Assembly (NCBI RefSeq): GCF_021474425.1
Contig: NZ_JAKEIP010000012.1
Span: 31,965-95,964 of the forward strand
From: Streptomyces muensis
Lineage (GTDB): Bacteria > Actinomycetota > Actinomycetes > Streptomycetales > Streptomycetaceae
DNA length: 64,000 nucleotides
Direction of reading: 5' to 3'
The translations under genes were made by a program, and so were the position numbers. Each line of letters starts with the position of its first letter. Position 1 is the stretch's first letter. Shown piece after piece: positions 25,579 to 33,976 of the stretch. The notes under the pieces were generated by a model. The model was not told the origin of the DNA, did no database searches, and saw only the letters and a program-made list of their open reading frames with translations.

Positions 25579-26940
25579 GTGTCCGCAATCGGAAGTGACG
25601 CCGCCGCACCGGAGAGCCAGGACGACACCCCGCTGCGGCGGGCCATCGGGCCCAAGCTCCTGGTCCTGTTCGTGATCGGGGACATCCTCGGCACCGGGAT
25701 CTACGCCACCACCGGGCAGGTCGCCGGCAAGGTCGGCGGTGCGCTGTGGCTGCCGTTCGTCATCGGCTTCGTCGTGGCCATCCTGACGGCGGCCTCGTAC
25801 GTGGAACTCGTCGGCAAGTACCCGAAGGCGGCGGGCGCCGCGCTCTACACCCAGAAGGCCTTCCAGGTCCCGTTCCTCACCTTCATCGTGGCCTTCATGG
25901 TCATGTGCTCGGGCCTGTCCTCGGCGAGCGCGGCCGCCCGTGCCTTCAGCGGCGACTACCTCGCCGAGTTCACCGACTTCTTCCCGCCCACCCTCATCGC
26001 CGTCCTGTTCATCCTCGCCCTGGCGGCCCTGAACCTGCGGGGCGTGTCGGAGTCCGTGAAGACCAACGTGGTCCTCACCGTGGTGGAGCTGACGGGCCTT
26101 GTCATCATCCTCACGATCGGCGCCTGGGCGGTCCTGTCCGGCGACGGCGAACCCTCACGGCTCGGCGAGTTCCAGGCGGAAGGCACCGGTTTCGCGCTGA
26201 TGACCAGCGTGCTGGGGGCGACGGCGCTCGGCTTCTTCGCGTTCGTGGGCTTCGAGGACTCCGTCAACATGGCCGAGGAGACCAAGGATCCGGTCCGTAC
26301 GTTCCCGCGCGCCATCTTCACCGGTGTACTCGTCACCGGGACCATCTACATCCTGGTCGCCCTGGTCTCCTCGCTCCTCGTCGACTACCGCGTGCTGGAG
26401 GACTCCAGCGGGCCGCTGCTGGAGGTCGTCAAGGCCGGCGGGCTCGACTTCCCGCCCAAGCTGTTCGCGCTGATCGCCCTCTTCGCGGTCACCAACTCGG
26501 CTCTGATCAACATCATGATGGCCTCGCGCCTGTGCTACGGCATGGCGAACGAACGCATCCTGCCGCGCGCCCTCGGCCGGGTCCTGCCCCGCCGCCGTAC
26601 GCCTGTCGTCGGCATCGTCTTCGTCTCCCTCCTCGCCGTCGGCCTGGTCTCCACCGGGGAGATCGAGGGCCTCGGGGACACCACGGCCTTCCTGCTCCTG
26701 TGCGTCTTCGCCGTCGTCAACGTCGCCGTCCTCGTCCTGCGCCGGGACCGGGTCGAGCACCGGCACTTCCGTACGCCGACCGTCCTGCCGGTCCTCGGCG
26801 CGCTCACCGCGCTGATCCTGGCGAGCCCGCTGTCCGACCGGCCCGCGAACGTCTACATCCGGGCGGGCGTACTGCTGGCGATCGGCATCGGGTTGTGGGT
26901 GCTGAACAAGCTGGTGCTGCGGGTGCGCGGCGAGGAATGA
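25579..26940 (+). CDS. APC-superfamily amino-acid permease
   Basis: 453 residues with 12 expected membrane helices. Helix 1 has the APC signature VIGDILGTGIYATTGQVAG; the conserved GFFAFVGFEDSVNMAEETKDP segment is typical of cationic or general amino-acid transporters of the APA/CAT type. Start GTG 25579 is set six bases after GGGGGAG. The substrate is not determinable; nothing adjacent suggests a catabolic pathway. Confidence 0.9.
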   Translation: MSAIGSDAAAPESQDDTPLRRAIGPKLLVLFVIGDILGTGIYATTGQVAGKVGGALWLPFVIGFVVAILTAASYVELVGKYPKAAGAALYTQKAFQVPFLTFIVAFMVMCSGLSSASAAARAFSGDYLAEFTDFFPPTLIAVLFILALAALNLRGVSESVKTNVVLTVVELTGLVIILTIGAWAVLSGDGEPSRLGEFQAEGTGFALMTSVLGATALGFFAFVGFEDSVNMAEETKDPVRTFPRAIFTGVLVTGTIYILVALVSSLLVDYRVLEDSSGPLLEVVKAGGLDFPPKLFALIALFAVTNSALINIMMASRLCYGMANERILPRALGRVLPRRRTPVVGIVFVSLLAVGLVSTGEIEGLGDTTAFLLLCVFAVVNVAVLVLRRDRVEHRHFRTPTVLPVLGALTALILASPLSDRPANVYIRAGVLLAIGIGLWVLNKLVLRVRGEE

Positions 26941-26982
26941 CGCAACCCTGACGCCCCGGACCCCACGGACCCCGGCGCCCGG

Positions 26983-27942
26983 TCAGCCCGCCGTCCAGGG
27001 CCTGAGCTTCGTCCAGGGCCTGAGCTTCTCGGGGTTGAGCACGGCCCAGATCCGCTGGACCCGGTCGCCGGCGAAGTCGAACGCCAGCACCGACACGGCG
27101 ACGCCGTCGAGCTGGGCCACCAGGCCGGGCTGGCCGTTGACGGTGCACTCCCGGATCACCACGTCGGGCACGGCCGTGGCCCGTTCCGCGAAGAACCGTG
27201 CGACCTGCTCGGCCCCCTCGACCGGACGCAGCGCCGCCGGGACGACACCGCCGCCGTCGCCGGTCGCCGTGGCGTCCGGGGCCAGCAGGCCGACGAGCGC
27301 GTCGATGTCCCGCGCCTCCCACGCCTGCTTGAACGACTTGACGACGTCGGCACGCCGGGCTGCCGCCGCCGGGGCCACGGCGGGCTGCGCCGCACGGATG
27401 CGCCGCCGCGCCGACGACGCCAGCTGACGGCACGCCGCCGGCGTACGGCCGACGATCTCGGCCACTTCGGCGAACGAGTAGCGGAAGACGTCGTGCAGGA
27501 CGAACGCGACCCGCTCGGCCGGTGTCATCGATTCGAGCACGACGAGAAAGGCCATGTTGACCGACTCGTCGAGGGTGACGCGATCAGCGGGATCGACGGG
27601 CGCGCCGCCCGACCGCCCGCCGACCCACTGCGTACCGTTCGGCAGCGGCTCCGGGATCCACTCACCCACGTACCGTTCGCGTCTGGCCCGCGCCGAGCCG
27701 AGCAGGTCGAGGCAGAGCCGACTGGTGACGGTCGTCAGCCAGCCGCCTGGGGACTCGATGCCCTCCCGCTGCTGTGGGGACATGGCGTACCAGCGGGCGT
27801 AGGCCTCCTGCACGACGTCCTCGGCCTCGGCCAGTGAGCCGAGCAGCCGGTAGGCGACATTGATCAGCTGCCGCCGCTCGCGCATGATCACGCTCAGGTC
27901 GGGGTCGGGTCCGCCGTCGTGCGGCGCAGATGGGCTGGTCAT
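26983..27942 (-). CDS. ECF41-group sigma factor with C-terminal SnoaL-like domain
   Basis: 319 residues. Region 2 (RRQLINVAYRLLGSLAEAED, VVQEAYARWY), region 4 (SMTPAERVAFVLHDVFRYSF, AEVAEIVGRTPAACRQLASSAR), then a SnoaL-like extension with GDGGG and the NPEKL motif. That extension replaces a separate anti-sigma factor in group ECF41 and tunes activity. Directly after NPEKL there is an exact 18-bp tandem duplication (26993-27010 and 27011-27028) that repeats LRPWTK. Start ATG 27942 follows GAGGGAG. ECF41 factors normally control the adjacent gene, here yceI. Confidence 0.92.
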   Translation of the reverse strand: MTSPSAPHDGGPDPDLSVIMRERRQLINVAYRLLGSLAEAEDVVQEAYARWYAMSPQQREGIESPGGWLTTVTSRLCLDLLGSARARRERYVGEWIPEPLPNGTQWVGGRSGGAPVDPADRVTLDESVNMAFLVVLESMTPAERVAFVLHDVFRYSFAEVAEIVGRTPAACRQLASSARRRIRAAQPAVAPAAAARRADVVKSFKQAWEARDIDALVGLLAPDATATGDGGGVVPAALRPVEGAEQVARFFAERATAVPDVVIRECTVNGQPGLVAQLDGVAVSVLAFDFAGDRVQRIWAVLNPEKLRPWTKLRPWTAG

Positions 27943-27983
27943 GGACGGTCGGCTCCCTCGGTCACATCGTCTCTCCCCCTTAC

Positions 27984-28009
27984 GACGGGACAGCCCACCG
28001 AGATGTGAG
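27984..28009 (-). promoter_or_regulatory. ECF41-type promoter of the sigma factor gene
   Basis: On the minus strand CTCACA (28004-28009), a 16-bp spacer and CGTC (27984-27987) match the ECF41 consensus, known from family studies as TGTCACA-N16-CGTC, in the -35 core and fully at -10. It sits about 45 bases before the start codon, consistent with autoregulation. Confidence 0.6.
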
Positions 28010-28021
28010 GTGCGGTCTCGC

Positions 28022-28047
28022 CTGACGTTCCGAGGGGCTGTGTCGTC
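28022..28047 (+). promoter_or_regulatory. ECF-type promoter of the yceI gene
   Basis: CTGACG (28022-28027), a 16-bp spacer and CGTC (28044-28047), facing yceI. It has the same geometry as the minus-strand promoter opposite, and spacer and flanks are also alike (both end GGGCTGT, two bases, CGTCGTA). The -35 is further from the ECF41 consensus than the opposite one. Confidence 0.5.
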
Positions 28048-28112
28048 GTACCTCCGAGACCGACACCATCCCGCGGGCGGCGACCGCCCGCATCTTCCTG
28101 GAGCGATCAGGC

Positions 28113-28652
28113 ATGACCACCACGACCCAACTCGGCGCACTGACCGGCGACTACGACCTCGACCCCGCCCGCACACGCATCGGCTTCACCGCCCGGGCGG
28201 CGATGATCTCCAAGGTGCGCGGGCGGTTCGACGCGTTCGAGGGCGCCGCCCACCTGGACGGCGACGTCCCGTCGAGGTCCACCGTCCGGCTCACGATCCG
28301 GTCCACGAGCGTCCAGACCCGCAACCGCAAGCGCGACGACCACCTGCGCGGCCAGGACTTCCTGGCCGCGGCCGACCACCCGACGATCACCTTCGCCTCG
28401 ACCCATGTGAGGCAGGTCGAGGGGACCGCCTTCGAGGTCACCGGCGACCTGACGGTCCGCGGCACGACCAGGCCGGTCACCGTGGCCTTCCACCTGGCCG
28501 ACACCGACCACGGCCCCCAGGCCACCGGTCGCGTCCGCTTCACCGGTACGGCGGCCATCAGCCGCAGGGACTGGGGCGTGAGCGGGGCCGCGGGCCTGGT
28601 CGGCGACAAGGTGACGCTGACGTTCGACGTCACCGCGGTCCGGCGGACGTGA
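28113..28652 (+). CDS. YceI-family lipid-binding protein
   Basis: 179 residues. GDYDLDPARTRIGFTARAA at the start and FEVTGDLTVRGTTRPVTV plus GTAAISRRDWGVS are diagnostic for YceI, a lipocalin-like beta barrel that binds polyisoprenoid or amide-type lipids. There is no signal peptide, so this member is cytoplasmic. It is transcribed divergently from the ECF41 sigma gene and carries a similar promoter, so it is the likely target of that sigma factor. GGAG lies before the ATG. Confidence 0.93.
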   Translation: MTTTTQLGALTGDYDLDPARTRIGFTARAAMISKVRGRFDAFEGAAHLDGDVPSRSTVRLTIRSTSVQTRNRKRDDHLRGQDFLAAADHPTITFASTHVRQVEGTAFEVTGDLTVRGTTRPVTVAFHLADTDHGPQATGRVRFTGTAAISRRDWGVSGAAGLVGDKVTLTFDVTAVRRT

Positions 28653-28691
28653 CGCGTCGGTCCGGCACACCGTCACCCGCGCGTGGGCGGC

Positions 28692-29105
28692 CTACTCGGC
28701 CTCGATCTGATGGTCCGCCCAGACATAGCTCGCGGGCAGCAACTCGGTGACGAGGACGCTCCGGACGCGGTCGTCTTCGCCGACGATGACCTTGAGGCCG
28801 GGGAAGTAGTCGAGGAGGACCTGGCGGCACCGGCCGCACGGGGGAACGACGCCTCGGTCGCGGTCGCCCACGGCGACGATGGTCTCCAGTTCGTAGACGC
28901 CCTGGGCTGCCGCCGCACCGACGAGGACCAGCTCGGCGCACGGGCCTCCGGTGAAGTGGTAGGCGTTCACCGCGGTGACGATCCGCCCGTCCCGGGCGCG
29001 GCCCGCGGCTGCCATGGTGTGGTTGTCGCCCCGGCAACGCGTGCGCGCGACGTGGGCCGCGGCCTGGATCAGCTCGTGGTCGACGTCCTGGATCTGCGTG
29101 GTCAT
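28692..29105 (-). CDS. Cytidine/blasticidin-S deaminase-like protein
   Basis: 137 residues. The two zinc motifs are complete: PCAE (Cys plus catalytic Glu) and PPCGRCRQ (two Cys). Length and the weak context of the first motif (FTGGPCAELVLVGAAAAQG) place it with cytidine deaminases and the shorter blasticidin-S deaminase-like relatives. The reaction would be hydrolytic removal of the exocyclic amino group of a cytosine nucleoside. ATG 29105 is chosen because the conserved part starts soon after; ATG 29141 is the alternative. Confidence 0.85.
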   Translation of the reverse strand: MTTQIQDVDHELIQAAAHVARTRCRGDNHTMAAAGRARDGRIVTAVNAYHFTGGPCAELVLVGAAAAQGVYELETIVAVGDRDRGVVPPCGRCRQVLLDYFPGLKVIVGEDDRVRSVLVTELLPASYVWADHQIEAE

Positions 29106-29159
29106 CTTCTCTGCCTTCGGTCGTCCGATCAGGCCCATCATCGGCGCGCGTCCCCCGAA

Positions 29160-30386
29160 TCACCCAACGGGCAGTGTGAGGGCCGAGTGAGCCGGTCTGC
29201 CCTCCGTGGCGGGAGGTGCGCTGCTGCCGGCGAGTCCGCGCAGCATGTCGTTGCGCCGCTCCAGGCCCCGAGCCGTGGTGGGGAACAGCGTGGCATCGCC
29301 CTCGCCGATCTGGTCCTGGTTCAGTCTCACGAACTCACGGGTGCCGTGTTCGTAGGCGGCGAAGCCCACGGTGACGTCCCGGTCGGCCAGGGAAGCGGCG
29401 AGCATGTACGCGCCGACGAGCGCGAGGCTGGTGCCCTGTCCGGTGAGGAAGGAGGGCGCGTACGCCGCGTCGCCCACCAGCGCGACCCTGCCGCTGGACC
29501 AGCGAGGCATACGGATCTGGCTGACCACGTCGACGAACAGGTCGTCCGCTTCGCGCATCGCGGCGATCATGCCCGGGACCTCCCATCCCGCGTCGGCGAA
29601 CATCGCGGCGACCACGTCCCGTTGGGCCTGGGGGTCACGGAACGCGCCGAACGAGAGCGGAGGTTCCGGACGGGCGAAGTTCAGCAAGGCGTGCACCTCG
29701 TCGCCGTCCCCCACCGCGTACAGGGCCGCGGCCCTGCCCGGGGTGTTCCACATCATGACCTCGTGGGAGAGCCCGAAGGTGTTGCGCATGGTGAACCCTG
29801 CGAAGCAGTACCCGAGATAGCGGTGGAACTGCTCCTCGGGGCCGAACACCGCCTCCCGGGTGCGTGAGTGCAGTCCGTCCGCGCCGACCACCATGTCGAA
29901 CGTACGCCTGTCTCCCCCGCGGAAGGTGACGTCGACCCCGTGGCCGGACTGGTCGAGGGTGTCGATGGAGTCGTCGAAGAGGAACTCCACGTCGTCACGG
30001 ACCGCCGCGTACAGCGCCTCGGTCAGATCCCCGCGCCGCACCTCCAGGTCCCGCCCCGCGACACTGCCGGCGACGGCGTGCGGGTCGACCGAGGCCACCT
30101 CGCCGCCGTCCCCGTCGAGGAAGGTCAGCCGACGCAGGTCGATGTGCGCGTCCCGCAGCCGCGGCAGGATCCCCATCCTGCGGACGACCTCCAGCGCGGT
30201 GCCGCGTACGTCGATGGGGTAGCCGCTGCTGCGTACGGCGCTCGCCCTCTCCACCACCGTGACCGCGTATCCGTGGCGGTTCAGCCAGAAGGCGAGGGCG
30301 AGACCCGCGATGCCGGCGCCCGATATCAGGACCTCGCGCCTGCGGGGCCCGGTACGGACATCCGTCAACGGATCGGTGCGGGTCAT
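29160..30386 (-). CDS. FAD-dependent monooxygenase (TetX/PHBH-like)
   Basis: 408 residues: FAD-binding GXGXXG motif VLISGAGIAGLALAFWLNRHGY (residues about 19-40), the DG-type motif VVGADGLHSRTR and the GD motif RVALVGDAAYAPSFLTGQGTSLA. This is the class A flavin monooxygenase layout, which includes TetX-type antibiotic-inactivating enzymes. AAGGAG precedes the ATG at 30386, which overlaps the MFS stop (ATGA). Pump plus monooxygenase under a TetR regulator suggests detoxification of a small aromatic compound; the compound is unknown. Confidence 0.9.
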   Translation of the reverse strand: MTRTDPLTDVRTGPRRREVLISGAGIAGLALAFWLNRHGYAVTVVERASAVRSSGYPIDVRGTALEVVRRMGILPRLRDAHIDLRRLTFLDGDGGEVASVDPHAVAGSVAGRDLEVRRGDLTEALYAAVRDDVEFLFDDSIDTLDQSGHGVDVTFRGGDRRTFDMVVGADGLHSRTREAVFGPEEQFHRYLGYCFAGFTMRNTFGLSHEVMMWNTPGRAAALYAVGDGDEVHALLNFARPEPPLSFGAFRDPQAQRDVVAAMFADAGWEVPGMIAAMREADDLFVDVVSQIRMPRWSSGRVALVGDAAYAPSFLTGQGTSLALVGAYMLAASLADRDVTVGFAAYEHGTREFVRLNQDQIGEGDATLFPTTARGLERRNDMLRGLAGSSAPPATEGRPAHSALTLPVG

Positions 30387-31777
30387 TCCTTGACTCCTTT
30401 GCTCATGGTGCGGACGGCGAGCAGGGACAGCGCCGTGACGGCGCCGGCGATGACGAAGCCGGTGACGAAGGCCGATTCGACCGGGTCCTCCGCCCCGGGG
30501 TGGGTTCCGGCGGCGAGGAAGGCACCGCTGACCTGTGCACCGGAGGCGAAACCGATCACGCGGGTCACCAGGACCAGGCTGGTGGCGGTGCCGGTGTCGC
30601 CGTGATCGACGGAGGTGGCGGCCTTGACGACCAGCGCCGTGATGCAGACACCGCTGGCGAGGGCGACCACCGCCTTGCCGACGACGAGGTGCCAGACCTC
30701 GCTGTGCAGGACGGCCATGGCGAGCAGCGTGGCCGTCATGACGCCGATTCCGGCGGTGACCACGGCAGTCGAGCCGAAACGCCGCGCCGCGGCCCCGCCG
30801 AGCGGCCCGCTGATCGCCCCCGCGACGGCCCCGGGCAAGAGGTACCGGCCGATGTCGCTGGAACTGGCGTCGAAGCCGTACCCGTCGGCGGACACCGCGA
30901 ACAGTTGCGGAACGAGGAACATCGACACCGCCGTACCCACGCACACGGCGAAGGTGATCGCATAGGAGCTCCATATCGCCGGCCTCGCCACCAGACGCAG
31001 ATCGACCATCGGCGAGGGCGACCGTCGTTCGACGGAGATCCATCCGGTCACGAGGAGAGCCAGGAGCACGACGAGGGCGACGAGTACGAGGGGCCGGCGG
31101 CCGAGTTCGGGCGCCATCGAGAGCCCGAGCATGAGCGTCAGCAGGATGCCGCTCAGGAGAGCCAGGCCGGGCCGGTCGATCCTGGCGTCCGACCGGGTCG
31201 GAGGATCGTCCGGCATCAGCGCGTGGACGAACAGGGTCGCCACGACGATCCCGATCGTGGGTATCGCGAACATCCAGTGCCGGGACAGCCCTTCGGCGAT
31301 GGGCCCGGCCATCAGCGTGCCCAGCATGCCGCCACCCACGAACAGCCCGCTGACCACCCCGATGGCCACCTGGGCCTCGCCCGTGGGCAGATGCCTGCGT
31401 ACGAGGATGAACGACAGGGGCATCGCCCCCACCATCGCGCCTTCCAGTACCTGACCGAGCAGCAGTACCGGAAGGTTCGGTGCCAGCGAGGACACCAGAC
31501 CGCCGGCCGAGACCACCACCATCAGCCGGAGCATGACCCGTTTCCCGCCGTGGCGGTCACCGAAGTTGCCCGCGACGGGCGTGACGAGTGCGCCGGTGAT
31601 GAGCAGCGTGATGCTGAGCAACGCCCCTTGGGCGGGGCTGATCGATAACTCGCGTTGGAGCAGCGGGAGCGTCGGTGTCACCACCGACTCCAGGGCACCC
31701 GTGGCGACTGCCAGCATGCCGAGAGCCCCGACGGCGGCCTTCCCGACGCGGACCGGGGGAGCCAGGGTCGTGGTCAT
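30383..31777 (-). CDS. MFS drug-efflux transporter, TTA codon
   Basis: 464 residues, about 12-14 membrane helices. The DHA motif A-like GNFGDRHGGKRVMLRL between helices 2 and 3 and GPIAEGLSRHWMFAI are visible. It exports a small molecule by proton antiport. Codon 44 is TTA (31646-31648), so full expression should require bldA. It is the first gene of the pump/monooxygenase operon, divergent from a TetR regulator with a palindromic site between them. Confidence 0.9.
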   Translation of the reverse strand: MTTTLAPPVRVGKAAVGALGMLAVATGALESVVTPTLPLLQRELSISPAQGALLSITLLITGALVTPVAGNFGDRHGGKRVMLRLMVVVSAGGLVSSLAPNLPVLLLGQVLEGAMVGAMPLSFILVRRHLPTGEAQVAIGVVSGLFVGGGMLGTLMAGPIAEGLSRHWMFAIPTIGIVVATLFVHALMPDDPPTRSDARIDRPGLALLSGILLTLMLGLSMAPELGRRPLVLVALVVLLALLVTGWISVERRSPSPMVDLRLVARPAIWSSYAITFAVCVGTAVSMFLVPQLFAVSADGYGFDASSSDIGRYLLPGAVAGAISGPLGGAAARRFGSTAVVTAGIGVMTATLLAMAVLHSEVWHLVVGKAVVALASGVCITALVVKAATSVDHGDTGTATSLVLVTRVIGFASGAQVSGAFLAAGTHPGAEDPVESAFVTGFVIAGAVTALSLLAVRTMSKGVKE

Positions 31778-31832
31778 GAACGTCCTTTCCTTCGGTGCCG
31801 GATGAATCCGAGCCGGATGAATCCAACAACTA

Positions 31833-31854
31833 CACTACACCGTGCAGTGTAGTG
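31833..31854. promoter_or_regulatory. Palindromic TetR operator between the pump and regulator genes
   Basis: CACTACAC (31833-31840) and GTGTAGTG (31847-31854) form a perfect inverted repeat around six bases. The site is 16 bases from the regulator start and 55 from the pump start, where it can block both promoters. A 22-bp palindrome is the usual operator size for TetR dimers or dimer pairs. Confidence 0.7.
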
Positions 31855-31870
31855 AAGTTAGGATACGGCC

Positions 31871-32500
31871 ATGCCGACCACGAAGACCCTGCGCGAGGGC
31901 TCCACGCACAAGCGCGCCGCCATCCTCACCGCGGCCCGGGAACTGTTCCTCGCCGACGGCTTCGACCGGACCAGCGTCGACGCGGTCGCCGCCCGTGCCG
32001 CCGTGTCCAAGCGGACGGTCTACGACTACTTCGGCGACAAGCGGACGCTGCTCCAGGCCGTGGTCGACGGCGTCGGCCAGTCACTGATCACCACGATCCG
32101 GCGCATCCTCGACGACACGCTCACCGAGCCCACCGAAGCCGCCGACCTGGAGGACGTCCTGGTGACGTTCTCCATGCGCATCGCGACCGACATGCTCGGC
32201 TCCGCGGAGTACGCCACGCTGCAACGGCTGGTCCGCGCGCAGGCGGGCCTCGGCGAAGGCGGCGAGAACTCCATGGCGGACACCCCGGACGAGGCACTCG
32301 CCGAGCGGTTCGCCGCCTTCGCCGAGGCCGGACTCCTCGACGTCCCTGACGCCCGGCTCGCGGCCGACCAGTTCATCGCGCTGACCTTCAACGTCGCGCT
32401 CAACAGGTTCGGTTCCGCGAACGCCGCGGAGGACCCCCGTGTCCGGCCCCTCCTCGTCGAGGGGGTGCGGACCTTCCTCCGGGCTTACCGGGCCGAGTAG
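31871..32500 (+). CDS. TetR-family transcriptional regulator
   Basis: 209 residues. The helix-turn-helix is complete near the N-terminus: RAAILTAARELFLADGFDRT, then VDAVAARAAVSKRTVYDYFG. The C-terminal ligand domain has the TetR_C pattern MRIATDMLGSAEYATLQRLV. It most likely represses the divergent MFS/monooxygenase operon and itself through the palindrome at 31833-31854, released by the exported compound. Confidence 0.93.
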   Translation: MPTTKTLREGSTHKRAAILTAARELFLADGFDRTSVDAVAARAAVSKRTVYDYFGDKRTLLQAVVDGVGQSLITTIRRILDDTLTEPTEAADLEDVLVTFSMRIATDMLGSAEYATLQRLVRAQAGLGEGGENSMADTPDEALAERFAAFAEAGLLDVPDARLAADQFIALTFNVALNRFGSANAAEDPRVRPLLVEGVRTFLRAYRAE

Positions 32501-32513
32501 GGCCGGGGGTGGG

Positions 32514-33824
32514 TCAGAACCAGCCGGTGCATTCGATGCCGCCGCCCGGGCCGTTGGTGCCGCAGGCCCGCATCACCAGGCCGGCGTCGTTCCACTGGGT
32601 GGTGTAGGCGTCGTTGCCCGAGGTGATGGTGGTGAAGCCGAGCATCGGGGCCCAGGTCGCGCCGCCGTCGGCGCTGCGGTCGACCCAGATCTCGTCGCCG
32701 ACCGTGCCGCCGATGATGCGGCCCCAGGCGCACTGGGTGGTGCTGTTGTAGCGGAGCTCCACCGTGCGGCCGAAGACGGTGGTCGACTTGGCCGTCCAGG
32801 CGCCCGCGGAGTCGGGTTGCGTTCCGTCGCCGCAGGACGTGTTGTTCTCCGCCCCCGCCAATGTGCCGCCGATCTGCGGATAGTTGCCGCACGACGGCAC
32901 GCCCCCGAGGATGGCCGGGCCCTGGACGAAGAGGTTGCTGATCCAGCTGTCGTAGTCCGGCAGGTACGACCAGACGTTGTTCACCATGCCGTCGACCGTG
33001 GCCCGCTCCCCCACCCGCTGGCACAGCACCCGCACCTTGACGGAAATGCCGTTGCCGTTGGTGAAGTTGATGCGGCTGCCCGTGTTGGAGTCCTGCCGCA
33101 GGTTGGGCTGGCCCCAGGTCTTCTGGTAGGAGCCGTGGCCGTCCCAGGACCACACCCCGGGCGTGGCGTCGGCGTGCGGGCGGAAGGCGCCCTGGTAGCG
33201 CTCCCAGCGGGCACTGATGGAGTTGACCTGTATCTTCATGCCCGACTCGGGCGCCTCGACCATCATGCCGTTGCCGAGGTAGAGCGCGACGTGCGTCGGG
33301 CCGAAGCCCTCACGGCCGAAGTACATGATGTCGCCGGGCAACAGGACGCCCGACCCCTGCGACTTCATGAACTTCGTGTGCGCGTACCCCGGCGCCGCGA
33401 AGGTCGCCTGTGTCGTGCGCTCGGTGATGAGGTCCCGGCCGGTCGCCTTGTACCAGGCCCAGCGCACCAGACCGATGCAGTCGAAGCTCCAGTACGTAGG
33501 GTCCGCGGCCGATTGGATGGCGTTGAGGGGGGTCGAGCGGTCGACCGTGCCCTGACTCGGCCCGGGCACTCCCTGTGCGTGACCGCCACCCCAGGCGTAC
33601 GGCTCACCGACGTACCGGCACGCGACCTCGACGGCCGCCTCCGCAGCGGCGCTCGCACCGGACTGGAGCGGCGCGCACCCCGCGGCGGCGGCCGCCGGAG
33701 CGGCCGAGACGGCCGGCAGACCGAGACTCACCACCGTCACGAGCGCGGCCACGAGCAGCCGCACCCGACGCACCCACGACCGCCCTCCCCGCCCTGTCCG
33801 CTCTCTCCGCATTTTGTCGATCAC
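32514..33824 (-). CDS. Secreted NlpC/P60 cell-wall peptidase with C-terminal DUF2690-like domain
   Basis: 436 residues. A signal peptide (VRLLVAALVTVVSLGL...) ends at an alanine-rich stretch. The NlpC/P60 domain carries the catalytic Cys in YWSFDCIGLVRWAWY and His in GPTHVALYLG; these enzymes cut gamma-D-Glu/diaminopimelate links in peptidoglycan. The C-terminal part with SCGDGTQPDSAGAWT, ELRYNSTTQCAWGRI and Cys residues resembles DUF2690, a secreted Streptomyces domain. GTG 33824 is chosen because AGGGGG lies eight bases upstream. Confidence 0.87.
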   Translation of the reverse strand: MIDKMRRERTGRGGRSWVRRVRLLVAALVTVVSLGLPAVSAAPAAAAAGCAPLQSGASAAAEAAVEVACRYVGEPYAWGGGHAQGVPGPSQGTVDRSTPLNAIQSAADPTYWSFDCIGLVRWAWYKATGRDLITERTTQATFAAPGYAHTKFMKSQGSGVLLPGDIMYFGREGFGPTHVALYLGNGMMVEAPESGMKIQVNSISARWERYQGAFRPHADATPGVWSWDGHGSYQKTWGQPNLRQDSNTGSRINFTNGNGISVKVRVLCQRVGERATVDGMVNNVWSYLPDYDSWISNLFVQGPAILGGVPSCGNYPQIGGTLAGAENNTSCGDGTQPDSAGAWTAKSTTVFGRTVELRYNSTTQCAWGRIIGGTVGDEIWVDRSADGGATWAPMLGFTTITSGNDAYTTQWNDAGLVMRACGTNGPGGGIECTGWF

Positions 33825-33976
33825 AGCACACCCCCTGGTCTCGATGGTCTCCCCGCGAACGTACGGACTCCCGCCGCCCACCGGTCCCTGTCATCTGTCA
33901 GGAGCCCCTGCGCCGAGAGTGATCCCTCACGCATCCCCGCGCAGACCATGGACCCGCCGCCTCACCAGGGGCGATC

